Notes under the pieces: generated by a model
What the model was told of the DNA's origin: nothing
Database searches by the model: none
The model's input: only the letters and a program-made list of their open reading frames with translations
In this document: one piece after another, positions 1 to 7,072 of the stretch
Layout of the letters: each line of letters starts with the position of its first letter
Position numbering within the stretch: the first letter of the stretch is position 1
Position numbers and translations under genes: made by a program
From: Leptolinea sp964446955
GTDB lineage: Bacteria; Chloroflexota; Anaerolineae; Anaerolineales; Anaerolineaceae
NCBI GenBank assembly: GCA_964446955.1
Contig: CAYUQJ010000002.1
Coordinates: forward strand, 496,001 to 560,000
DNA: 64,000 nt
Reading direction: 5' to 3'

Positions 1-247
1 CGTTCCTGTCAGCCGGCTCGATACTTGTCCGGAATTCCGTCTTTATCTCTTCGACCACATTTTTAACGATCTCGTTAAAAATATTCTGCTTGGAATTGAA
101 GTGATAATACAACATCACCTTGGTTACTCCGGCTCGCGCGGCAATTTCTTCCATCTTCGACCGTTCAAATCCCTTTTCGATAAATTCTTCCGCTGCAGCG
201 GTGATGATCCGTTCCCTGGTTTGTTCACCCATTCTGTTGCCTGCCAT
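1..247 (-). CDS. TetR-family regulator, C-terminus outside the window
   Basis: N-terminal 82 residues of a TetR/AcrR repressor, read from ATG at 247. The visible part is the DNA-binding domain: a first helix with ERIITAAAEEFIEKG, then the helix-turn-helix EIAARAGVTKVMLYYHF, the family hallmark. The ligand-binding domain lies beyond base 1. It is divergent from the monooxygenase-like/EFR1 operon at 428, and the shared 180-bp gap holds two near-identical palindromes (314-332 and 396-414), so it probably represses itself and that operon. The inducer cannot be told from this part. Confident on family, partial by truncation. Confidence 0.9.
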   Translation of the reverse strand, partial: MAGNRMGEQTRERIITAAAEEFIEKGFERSKMEEIAARAGVTKVMLYYHFNSKQNIFNEIVKNVVEEIKTEFRTSIEPADRN

Positions 248-313
248 CGTCTTTTTCCTCCTCTTACACTTCTCAGAAACCGGTTTTCTGCCTGAATTCA
301 GGGATTTTTATTC

Positions 314-332
314 TTATTACCCTGAGTATAAA
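314..332. promoter_or_regulatory. Candidate TetR operator 1
   Basis: Imperfect inverted repeat TTATTAC-CCTGA-GTATAAA. It has the same 7-5-7 layout and nearly the same sequence as the perfect site at 396-414. Two such sites in a divergent TetR promoter region suggest a shared operator pair. Regulatory role is inferred. Confidence 0.55.
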
Positions 333-395
333 CTTTTTCAGCCATCAAGAAAAAACTCTTGACTTTCATGGCGTTTTAATTTATTATACTGTATG

Positions 396-414
396 TTTAT
401 ACCCTTAGTATAAA
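396..414. promoter_or_regulatory. Candidate TetR operator 2
   Basis: Perfect inverted repeat TTTATAC-CCTTA-GTATAAA, 14 bases before the start codon at 428, so a bound repressor would block the operon. It pairs with the related site at 314-332. Binding by the adjacent TetR is inferred. Confidence 0.65.
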
Positions 415-427
415 TAAAGAGAAAAAG

Positions 428-922
428 ATGATCCAATTATTTACTGCATTTTTTCGGTTCCTCTTTCTTCTATCAACCGGGCAAATCATAATTTCCAGGC
501 TCGTCAGTGATAAAAGATCGAAACGTTACGGGAACGGAATTGAACCGGCTATCACCAGTCATCCCTTTCTTAAGGTCGAACAGAAATCCCGAACCCAGAC
601 TCAGATCGTCCGACTGGAAGTTGAGTTCCGTGTTGTAAGGAAATCCCCGGTCAACCGCTATCTGATTCCTTTTACCAGCATTCCCTTTTTTGCCGGAGCA
701 CCGGGTTTTCTTTCTAAGACGTTTTATTTCAATCCAGAAGACCTAACCTATTCCGGTTTTTATGAATGGACTGACCGGAATTCGGTTGAGAATTATCTGA
801 ATGCGTATGCCAATCGTTTTATGACAGGCATATCGATACCAGGGTCGTTGAAATGCAAGATCTATACGGTACCCGGTCTCCCGCAGAATTCACCGCAGGT
901 ACGATCAACAGTGAGGCAATGA
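428..922 (+). CDS. Monooxygenase-like (YdhR-type) small protein
   Basis: A 164-residue protein. The C-terminal half, GFLSKTFYFNPEDLTYSGFYEWTDRNSVENYLNAYANRFM, has the pattern of dimeric alpha/beta ferredoxin-like monooxygenase-type proteins (YdhR-like: an imported or modified 'xxxF..DPET..Y.G.YeW' segment and a following helix). The N-terminal 35 residues are hydrophobic and poorly typical. Its stop overlaps the next start as ATGA (919-922), so it is translationally coupled to the EFR1 protein and probably shares a redox or detoxification task with it. The Shine-Dalgarno is weak. Substrate unknown. Confidence 0.7.
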   Translation: MIQLFTAFFRFLFLLSTGQIIISRLVSDKRSKRYGNGIEPAITSHPFLKVEQKSRTQTQIVRLEVEFRVVRKSPVNRYLIPFTSIPFFAGAPGFLSKTFYFNPEDLTYSGFYEWTDRNSVENYLNAYANRFMTGISIPGSLKCKIYTVPGLPQNSPQVRSTVRQ

Positions 923-1746
923 TGAACATCTTACTTTTGTACATATCCCCTGGAAAGACAACAGAAAAGATCAGCAAAGCGCTATCAGACCGATTTGAAG
1001 CGGATGGGCATCGGGTCACCCGTTTGAACATTGGGAAACCCGGCAGTCGGACATTCAAAGAAGTGGAAAGCAGCATTTTTTACAACATGGATCTGATCGG
1101 TATTGGGAATCCGGTATTTCATCTACGGGTAATGCATCCATTAACCGAGTTCCTGGATCAGGCATTGCCATACGCAAAACCCCGGGTTGGGGCATTTCTT
1201 TACCTGACCTATGGCGGGATAAGTTCAGGGAGAGCCTTGCTGGACCTTTCCAACCAGCTCAAGAAGAATAACATCCCCATCCTCGGGGGCTTTAAAGTCT
1301 GGGCGCCACATTTTTACAACCGCGTTGAATACCCTGACATCGAAGCACAAAAAACAATTGATGAGTTTTATTCACGATTAAAGGAATCTGGCTACCAGCC
1401 ACTTGAGGACGAAAAAACGAAACGGTTGTTTTCTTATCAAACCCGCAAAGTCAATATCGCGTATCATCTGGCGAATATTGTTGGAAACCTTCGCGAGCTT
1501 CCCATTGAATTTGATCAGGATAAATGCAGAGGATGCAACCGTTGTGTCAATGAATGCCCTGTCGGGGCTTTGACGATGCAGAAAATCCCCGTTCGCGATA
1601 CTTCCAAATGTGTGTATTGTTACCACTGCGCGGCAGTCTGCCCCCATGGCGCGGTCATTTGCCCCACCGAAAAAGTGGCCGATATGGTGAGAACAAACAA
1701 AAAACTGATCGGTGTCGAAAACCCTCAAAACGCGGTGTACTTATAA
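919..1746 (+). CDS. EFR1-family flavodoxin-ferredoxin fusion protein
   Basis: A 275-residue fusion of an N-terminal flavodoxin-like domain (residues 1-165, beginning MNILLLYISPGKTTEKI with a phosphate-binding-like loop, then IGIGNPVFHLRVMHPL) and a C-terminal 2x[4Fe-4S] ferredoxin. The cluster motifs CRGCNRCVNECP (from Cys203) and CVYCYHCAAVCP (from Cys231) are both complete. Such 'ferrodoxin' proteins are cytoplasmic electron carriers. I chose the ATG at 919 because it overlaps the previous stop (ATGA); reading frame open from 853 is not needed. A strong hairpin terminator follows at 1782. Electron donor and acceptor are not evident. Confidence 0.9.
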   Translation: MMNILLLYISPGKTTEKISKALSDRFEADGHRVTRLNIGKPGSRTFKEVESSIFYNMDLIGIGNPVFHLRVMHPLTEFLDQALPYAKPRVGAFLYLTYGGISSGRALLDLSNQLKKNNIPILGGFKVWAPHFYNRVEYPDIEAQKTIDEFYSRLKESGYQPLEDEKTKRLFSYQTRKVNIAYHLANIVGNLRELPIEFDQDKCRGCNRCVNECPVGALTMQKIPVRDTSKCVYCYHCAAVCPHGAVICPTEKVADMVRTNKKLIGVENPQNAVYL

Positions 1747-1781
1747 GTATTAAATGCGGTTCTATCGAAATATCTCCAACT

Positions 1782-1822
1782 AAGATCCCGTTCGTGTAGA
1801 TCGCGCGGGATCTTTCATTTTC
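1782..1822 (+). terminator. Intrinsic terminator after EFR1 gene
   Basis: Perfect 9-bp stem AAGATCCCG (1782-1790) with CGGGATCTT (1806-1814), followed by a T-rich run. It sits between the EFR1 gene and the MarR promoter. Confidence 0.75.
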
Positions 1823-1847
1823 CATACTATTGTTACTCGGGGAAACC

Positions 1848-1876
1848 TTGACATATTTGTACGTATATCGTACTAT
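1848..1876 (+). promoter_or_regulatory. Promoter of the MarR-methyltransferase operon with internal palindrome
   Basis: -35 TTGACA (1848-1853), 17-bp spacer, -10 TACTAT (1871-1876), close to the sigma-70 consensus. An inverted repeat GTACG-TATAT-CGTAC at 1859-1873 lies in the spacer and touches the -10, as expected for an autoregulated MarR gene. Operator role is inferred. Confidence 0.75.
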
Positions 1877-1918
1877 TCATTATTCGTACTAAAAAACATC
1901 ATTTGTGACTTTTTAAAA

Positions 1919-2383
1919 ATGGACCAACAAACCCAAACATTAAATACACTCTGGCATGAAATGATCGATAGGATCGGTACCGCCATTCCGGAAGAGCAAT
2001 ACCCGGGCTTCAGGCAACTGTCCACATTGGAGATCGGCGTGATAGGTATCCTTTCCCGTCAACCGGATTGCAAAATGAAAGATATCAGTACCCGGTTGCA
2101 TATTTCCAAATCGACTCTTACCAGTGTTATTGACCGCCTGGAAAAAGCCGGATTCTTGCGAAGAATTATCAATCCCCTTGACCGACGTTCCTTCACCCTT
2201 CAACTCTGCGAGAAGGGAGAGACTGTACAACAAGAACATGAGACGTATGAGGAAATGATGTTTGGAAGGATCATGAACGCTCTTGAAAACAAACAGGACA
2301 AAGAGGATTTTCTTCGACTTTTCGGGAAAATCGTTAAAAATCTCCAACCGTTAGAAGAATTACTACATGAAAGCAGGAAATAA
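1919..2383 (+). CDS. MarR-family regulator
   Basis: A 154-residue winged-helix regulator. Residues 40-100 hold the MarR core: EIGVIGILSRQPDCKMKDISTRLHISKSTLTSVIDRLEKAGFLRR, then the wing PLDRRSFTLQLCEKG with the conserved D-R-R. A promoter with an internal palindrome lies just upstream, so autoregulation is likely. It is followed with only 4 bases between stop and chosen start by a methyltransferase, which is the probable regulated partner. No clear Shine-Dalgarno precedes 1919, so the transcript leader of about 36 nt may be used differently. Confidence 0.9.
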   Translation: MDQQTQTLNTLWHEMIDRIGTAIPEEQYPGFRQLSTLEIGVIGILSRQPDCKMKDISTRLHISKSTLTSVIDRLEKAGFLRRIINPLDRRSFTLQLCEKGETVQQEHETYEEMMFGRIMNALENKQDKEDFLRLFGKIVKNLQPLEELLHESRK

Positions 2384-2387
2384 GAAA

Positions 2388-3044
2388 ATGGACACATCCA
2401 TACGACAGGAAAAAGAAAGAAAGATCTGGGACCGGCTGGCCTCGGGTTATGATGCGAACACAGGAAAAACTTATAAAGGTGCTTACCTCGAATCCATCGA
2501 ACGGACAAAGAAGCTGCTGGATTCTACAGATCAGGTACTGGAAATCGGCTGCGGAACGGGTATCATCGCGCTGGGAATAGCCAACCGTTGCGGCTCTGTC
2601 ACCGGAGTGGATATCTCACCGGTTATGATCGAACAGGCTAGAACAAAAGCCGCATCGGAGAATGTGCAAAACGTGACCTTTGAAGTCTTTGATGGCTACT
2701 CGCTTCCCCTTGGTGATTCTTCCTTCGATACGGTACTGCTGTTCAATGTACTCTATATTGTGAAAGAACCGCAAACCCTGCTGGCTGAAGCGGGCCGCTT
2801 ATTAAAACCCGGCGGAATACTGGTTAGCGCGACCGACTGCCTGGCAGAACCGGTAAATCTCTACAGCCGGATCGTAATGGCGTATGAGTGGGTGATGCAT
2901 AAATTGGGAATAATTCCTTTTATTTCTTTTTTTCGCAAAAAAGATGTCGAAAACTTGCTCACAGAAAACGGGTTTACTGTAAAGGAGACAGCAATCCTGC
3001 ACCCCGCCCCGGTCAATTTTTATGTAATGGCAAAAAAGGAATAA
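2388..3044 (+). CDS. Class I SAM-dependent methyltransferase
   Basis: A 218-residue methyltransferase of the Methyltransf_11 type. The SAM-binding motif I is VLEIGCGTGIIALGIA (about residues 51-66), motif II GVDISPVMIEQA and motif IV/V region FDTVLLFNVLYIVKEP are in order. I placed the start at ATG 2388, with AGGA at 2375, rather than at the 2367 ATG that would overlap the MarR gene. It forms an operon with the MarR regulator; the substrate could be a small toxic compound, lipid or quinone, but nothing in the sequence decides this. Confidence 0.88.
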   Translation: MDTSIRQEKERKIWDRLASGYDANTGKTYKGAYLESIERTKKLLDSTDQVLEIGCGTGIIALGIANRCGSVTGVDISPVMIEQARTKAASENVQNVTFEVFDGYSLPLGDSSFDTVLLFNVLYIVKEPQTLLAEAGRLLKPGGILVSATDCLAEPVNLYSRIVMAYEWVMHKLGIIPFISFFRKKDVENLLTENGFTVKETAILHPAPVNFYVMAKKE

Positions 3045-3278
3045 CAACAGGATAATCGGATCACTTATCGTTTCAACCAGCAAAAACAGGTGAAAATACG
3101 CAATCCGAAAACCGGAAGAATAATCAATAATCGATCTGATATTATCCTTTGGGAAATTACATTTAATTAAACGCTTGATAGCGCCTCCATTCCAGGACAT
3201 CAGGGTTTAATCTTATAGGAATTTGAAAATTTCGCGAAAAATATTCGTTCCGGTTGATCTTTTTTATTGGAGGTAACA

Positions 3279-3905
3279 GTGTATCGAAACATCATATGGG
3301 ATTTGGACGGGACGATATTTGACACCTACCCGGCCATGGCCCGCGCTTTCAAGGCTGCGCTGAATGAACTGGGGGCCGATGCCCCGCTTGATTGGATCGA
3401 AAACCAGGCAAAGATCTCTTTCGGTACCTGTTCACTGGCATTGGCCACAAAATTCTCTCTTTCCGAACTGGATATATTGCGGGTGTATCGTGAACAATAT
3501 TATCGAATACCACTTTCAGAGCAACCCATATTTGAAGGCGTGGTAGACATATGCGAGTTGATGCTGGCGCGTGGCGGATTGAACCTGATTGTCACCCACC
3601 GGAATAAGACATCAGCCTACCGGCTGCTCGATGCTTCCAACATATCCCACTACTTCACCGATCGGATCACGCAGGATGCCGGATTTCCCAAAAAGCCCGA
3701 TCCGTCCGCTTTTCAGGCGATGATCGATAAACACAATCTGGTCCACGCTGAAACCCTGGCAGTAGGTGACCGTGATCTGGACGTGCAAGCCGGGCAGGCA
3801 GCCGGTCTATTCTCCTGCCTGTTCACAAACAGGACAAGTGCCGTTTCTCCAGACCTGACATTCGACGATTATGACATACTGCAAAATTTTCTCATCGCAA
3901 ATTAG
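3279..3905 (+). CDS. HAD-superfamily hydrolase (phosphoglycolate phosphatase-like)
   Basis: A 208-residue HAD hydrolase. Motif I is WDLDGTIFDT with nucleophile Asp8 and acid/base Asp10; motif II is IVTHRN, motif III the lysine of KKPDPSAF and motif IV GDRDLDVQAG. The helical cap between residues 20 and 80 fits subclass IA (phosphoglycolate phosphatase/beta-phosphoglucomutase group). The GTG at 3279 is chosen because GGAGG lies at 3269-3273; the TTG upstream falls within the ribosome site. It is monocistronic. Substrate unknown. Confidence 0.87.
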   Translation: MYRNIIWDLDGTIFDTYPAMARAFKAALNELGADAPLDWIENQAKISFGTCSLALATKFSLSELDILRVYREQYYRIPLSEQPIFEGVVDICELMLARGGLNLIVTHRNKTSAYRLLDASNISHYFTDRITQDAGFPKKPDPSAFQAMIDKHNLVHAETLAVGDRDLDVQAGQAAGLFSCLFTNRTSAVSPDLTFDDYDILQNFLIAN

Positions 3906-3951
3906 CGGTTCGATGTTTTAACCCTTATCTCGAAATAGACCGGTCGTTTTT

Positions 3952-4135
3952 CGGGCATCCTGTATAATGCCAGCATGGAAATAGCCGTTATTAGCACAGG
4001 AGCATCCGGACTGACAGCCGCCTTACAGGCAGCCTGGAATGGCGTGAATGTGACGCTTTTTGAACGGAATGATTCAGTGGGGCGCAAATTGACGGTCACC
4101 AGCGTTCGCGCGAATTGCACCTCACCGCTCACGGG
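3952..4135 (+). pseudogene. Truncated 5' copy of the BaiN-type flavoprotein gene
   Basis: This segment repeats the promoter and first ~50 codons of the intact flavoprotein gene at 7049-7230. The shared string includes the TATAAT box (3963-3968 here, 7060-7065 there) and the start codon (3975 here, 7072 there). The reading frame runs IAVISTGASGLTAALQAAWNG, so the dinucleotide-binding Gly-x-Gly of the intact copy has become Ser-x-Gly. Similarity fades after about 4135 and a stop follows at 4161. It is a decayed, truncated duplicate with both silent and replacement changes, so it is not recent. Confidence 0.85.
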
Positions 4136-4144
4136 AAATAACTG

Positions 4145-4321
4145 GTGGAAGGTGGGCTCATAGCCCGTCAGGAGTGGTTCGAATCGGTTTGCGCCGGCAA
4201 ACCGGAAGAGAAACAAAAGGAGATCTATCAGGCTCTCCAACTGTTCAACCGGCTCTTTTCATCCGGTCCAATAACACGAAATTATATTCCGAGTTTATAT
4301 GGTTATGTTCATCCCCGGTAA
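4145..4321 (+). pseudogene. Possible 3' remnant of an unrecognised gene
   Basis: A 58-codon open frame directly after the flavoprotein fragment, in a different frame, reading EGGLIARQEWFESVCAGKPEEKQKEIYQALQLFNRLF. The composition is protein-like, with an amphipathic Lys/Glu/Leu-rich helix. No Shine-Dalgarno or clear start precedes it and a stop lies immediately upstream, so it looks like the tail of a gene cut at the same rearrangement junction. I do not recognise the family. Confidence 0.35.
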
Positions 4322-4401
4322 GCACGGGATGTATTTGAATGCGTCAAAATACAGGAAAGGATAATGCGTTTTCTGAGAGGAAAATAGCGGGGTAAAAAAA
4401 T

Positions 4402-5271
4402 ATGCGAATTGTTGTCGCCGGCGCAGCCGGAAACCTCGGGTATGAAGTGACATCGGTTCTATTACAGCACGGGCATGAAGTAATCGCCATCGACAGGAAC
4501 ATTCAACGATTGGAAGCTCTTCGGTCGAAACTGGTTGGTTTGCGGGCGGTTGACCTCCGCCAGAAGGATGGATGGAATAGCTTGCTCCAAGCGGCTGATC
4601 TTGTTATCACTACTGTGGGCATTGGCCGTCCGAAGAAACTGACGGATTTCCGCGAGGTAGATTATCAAGGTAACTTCAACCTGTTAAACGCCTCGAAAAA
4701 AGCCGGCATACAAAACTTCATTTATATCTCCGTTGCCGGTGTGGATACTGACCTTTCCGTTCCGTTATTGAAAGCCAAGCATGATTTTGAGGCGGAACTT
4801 ACCGCCAGCGGACTTCATTATCTGATTATCCGCCCCTCAAGTTACTTCACAGACATCTGGCGTACATTCATGACATCGGCACGCAAGGGTTCAATCACAT
4901 TGATCAAAACAGAGGAAGATTATCGGTTCAGCCCGGTGCACCCGCGGGATGTGGCGGAATACATAGCCGCTAACCTCACTCCCGGTGACCGGATCGTCAA
5001 CGTAGGTGGGCCGGAACAATTCACATACCCGGAAATTTCGACCCTGTGTTTCGACATGCTAAACCGACCACCGAAATTGAAGTTGATGTCCATCTCTTCT
5101 TTTAAAACACTGCTTTTCTTTATGAAGCCGGTTAACCCGGCACTGTGGAGCGTGTTCCGCTTCCTATTATGGGCAAGCACCACAGATCTTACCTGCCCGG
5201 CTATTGGAGCGCGCACAGTTCGTGATTTCCTACGTGAGCAGTTGGACAACCAGTCCACAGCAACACCTTAG
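4402..5271 (+). CDS. Atypical SDR / NmrA-like NAD(P)-binding protein
   Basis: A 289-residue Rossmann protein. The N-terminus VVAGAAGNLGYEVTSVLLQHGHEVIAIDRN has the Gly-x-x-Gly-x-x-Gly pattern of atypical (NmrA/NAD(P)H-binding) SDRs, followed by FIYISVAGVD and the YLIIRPSSYF segment. The YxxxK pair of classical SDRs is absent, so it may be a redox sensor or a reductase acting on a quinone or sugar nucleotide. It is followed by a membrane protein with a 16-base gap and probably co-transcribed. It lies inside the segment bracketed by the flavoprotein duplication. Confidence 0.85.
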   Translation: MRIVVAGAAGNLGYEVTSVLLQHGHEVIAIDRNIQRLEALRSKLVGLRAVDLRQKDGWNSLLQAADLVITTVGIGRPKKLTDFREVDYQGNFNLLNASKKAGIQNFIYISVAGVDTDLSVPLLKAKHDFEAELTASGLHYLIIRPSSYFTDIWRTFMTSARKGSITLIKTEEDYRFSPVHPRDVAEYIAANLTPGDRIVNVGGPEQFTYPEISTLCFDMLNRPPKLKLMSISSFKTLLFFMKPVNPALWSVFRFLLWASTTDLTCPAIGARTVRDFLREQLDNQSTATP

Positions 5272-5287
5272 TTTTACTGGAGAAAGA

Positions 5288-6106
5288 ATGTCAAACTCAT
5301 TACTTGCCATAATCCCCATCCTGTTGATCATCACTCTGGTCATCACCAGCGTAGGTTTCCGCCGAATGGTCTATTTCTTAAATATCGGTTATGCCTTCTC
5401 GATCGTCGCTATCGTCGCAGTTTCCGTGGTTTTATTTTGGAAGAATGCCACAATTTTGATCCTTTTGCAGTCAGCAGCCATTCTGTTTTGGGGAATGCGG
5501 CTTGGGATTTTTGTCACCCGTCGCGAACTAAGTGCCGGATACAAAAAGGAACGTGATCGCATTGATAAGCAATACGGCGGTATCACCTTACCGGTTAAAT
5601 TTGCCATCTGGATCTCTGTCAGCATACTGTATCTGATGATGGTCTCCCCTTTGTTGTTCAGCCTGGAAACAGCCACTCAACCCACGCCTGCGCACCTGAC
5701 ATTCCAGTGGATTGGCTTGCTATTATTAACAGGTGGACTTGTTCTTGAAGGCATTGTCGACCGGCAGAAATCCGCGTTCAAATCAAAAAACCCGTCCACC
5801 TTCTGTAATACCGGCCTGTACAGCCTGGTGCGCTGCCCAAACTATCTGGGGGAGATTATTTTCTGGATCGGCACTTGGGTGATGGGAATCGGATTTTATA
5901 AAACAGCCCTGGAATGGGTGATCAGCCTGATCGGAATGATTTGTATTGTCTTTATCATGTTCGGATCGACCAAACGACTGGAGAAAACCCAGATTTCCCG
6001 CTATGGCAACCTTCCTGAATTCCAACAATATTCCAAAACAACCCCAATTCTTTTTCCCTGGTTACCCTTCTACACACTTCAAGAATCAAAAGCAGGCAAG
6101 AAATGA
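5288..6106 (+). CDS. DUF1295 / steroid 5-alpha-reductase-like membrane protein
   Basis: A 272-residue integral membrane protein with about seven hydrophobic segments. The C-terminal part has LYSLVRCPNYLGEIIFWIGTWV and a terminal RYGNLPEFQQYSKTTPILFPW, the conserved region of DUF1295 proteins, which belong to the ICMT/3-oxo-5-alpha-steroid 4-dehydrogenase clan. The start at 5288 is set by GGAG at 5279-5282; earlier in-frame codons fall inside the upstream SDR. Its stop overlaps the start of a decayed DUF6512 gene as ATGA. Likely a membrane lipid reductase or methyltransferase. Confidence 0.85.
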   Translation: MSNSLLAIIPILLIITLVITSVGFRRMVYFLNIGYAFSIVAIVAVSVVLFWKNATILILLQSAAILFWGMRLGIFVTRRELSAGYKKERDRIDKQYGGITLPVKFAIWISVSILYLMMVSPLLFSLETATQPTPAHLTFQWIGLLLLTGGLVLEGIVDRQKSAFKSKNPSTFCNTGLYSLVRCPNYLGEIIFWIGTWVMGIGFYKTALEWVISLIGMICIVFIMFGSTKRLEKTQISRYGNLPEFQQYSKTTPILFPWLPFYTLQESKAGKK

Positions 6107-6652
6107 CCATCCCACAAGAACCCAAGTCTGGTACCCGGTAAATCTTTTTTCAGGTTGTGATTTTCTGGGGAATATTTCTGACATTTCATTTTGCGTATGA
6201 TTGGTTCCAAAATCCGGTTATTGCTGTTTTCAGCGGAATCAATGAATCATTCTTGCAACATGCTAAGATCGGTTTTATTTCATACTCGGCAGCTTCCCTT
6301 ATTGAATTTTTTGTGTATTAGAAAAAGTCCGAACAACCCAGTAATTACTTATATTCTAGGGTTTTTTACGTTATTGATCTTTCCATGAATCATGTTTACT
6401 ATTTATTACATCGCGCCAGCGTTTTACGGTAAACCCATGCCATCCATCCCATTGGAGATTATTTACGCCAATGTCGTCCTTTTGATCATCGGTGTAATAT
6501 TAGCTTTTTTTGAAAAGGATCTCGAAAAAATCTCTTTCACACGATTCAACTAAATTGTCTTGCTGATACTTTGGGGGCTTTGTCTCGTGGAAATGGTCAT
6601 TTTTACTTTCCACTTACCCTGGGTTGATTTCTTTCGTGATGTATTGTTGTAA
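6103..6652 (+). pseudogene. DUF6512-family membrane protein, degraded
   Basis: Coupled to the previous stop by ATGA at 6103-6106, this reads as a DUF6512 protein broken several times. A stop occurs at codon 13 (6139). Reading on gives FWGIFLTFHFAYDWF and SGINESFLQHAKIGF, matching the family's 'HF.YeW...NES..EH.K.gf' core; a frameshift near 6320 and stops at 6386 and 6551 follow. The tail at 6560-6649 still reads WGLCLVEMVIFTFHLPWVDFFRD. I count at least one frameshift and three in-frame stops. It would have been the second gene of the DUF1295 operon. Confidence 0.8.
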
Positions 6653-7048
6653 TTTGTTTTGTCTATATATGCTGTTTATCAGGTGGATTCGCTACTGAAT
6701 CTACCTTTTCATTTTATTTAATCTGGTGATAATTAGCTGACCGATTGTGATAATAAATTCCACTCGTCACCGGTATATTTGGGGGGGGAATTCTCTTTCC
6801 TAATTATGGATATGAGTCTGAATGGTGCGAACACTATTATTGACCAGAATCAACCTTGGCAATTGCATATCTCTGTATCTCTCGTTTTACCATTTTCATT
6901 CCAAACCTTCATTATCAGATTTGATATTATCCATTTTACGAGCTGACTTTGCCCTGGACGAATACCGATTCAAAAACCCGCCAGGATATTACGGCAATTG
7001 TGTAGGTGTTCGCTGCGCCATTTCACGATGAGCCGCGTTCGAGGGTAC
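6653..7048. other. AT-rich region without a supported gene
   Basis: About 400 bases between the DUF6512 remnant and the flavoprotein promoter. Base composition is lower in G+C than the neighbours, a run of eight G lies at 6781-6788, and no frame gives a recognisable protein. It probably holds further decayed sequence belonging to the same rearranged patch. Confidence 0.5.
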
Positions 7049-7059
7049 CGGGCATCCGG

Positions 7060-7072
7060 TATAATGCCAGCA
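7060..7072 (+). promoter_or_regulatory. -10 box of an apparently leaderless transcript
   Basis: A perfect TATAAT (7060-7065) ends only six bases before the ATG at 7072, so transcription would start at or within a base or two of the start codon. No Shine-Dalgarno is present. The same arrangement is kept in the truncated copy (3963-3975), which supports its being functional in the ancestor. No good -35 box is visible. Confidence 0.6.

Noticed and set aside
3045..3278. Small ORF between methyltransferase and HAD genes
   Set aside because: A 26-codon GTG frame exists but lacks a ribosome site and protein-like features.
6781..6788. Run of eight G as a phase-variation tract
   Set aside because: It lies outside any supported gene or promoter, so a switch role cannot be argued; could also be a sequencing artefact.
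6822..7031. 69-codon frame before the flavoprotein gene
   Set aside because: No family resemblance, no ribosome site; region is degraded and AT-rich.
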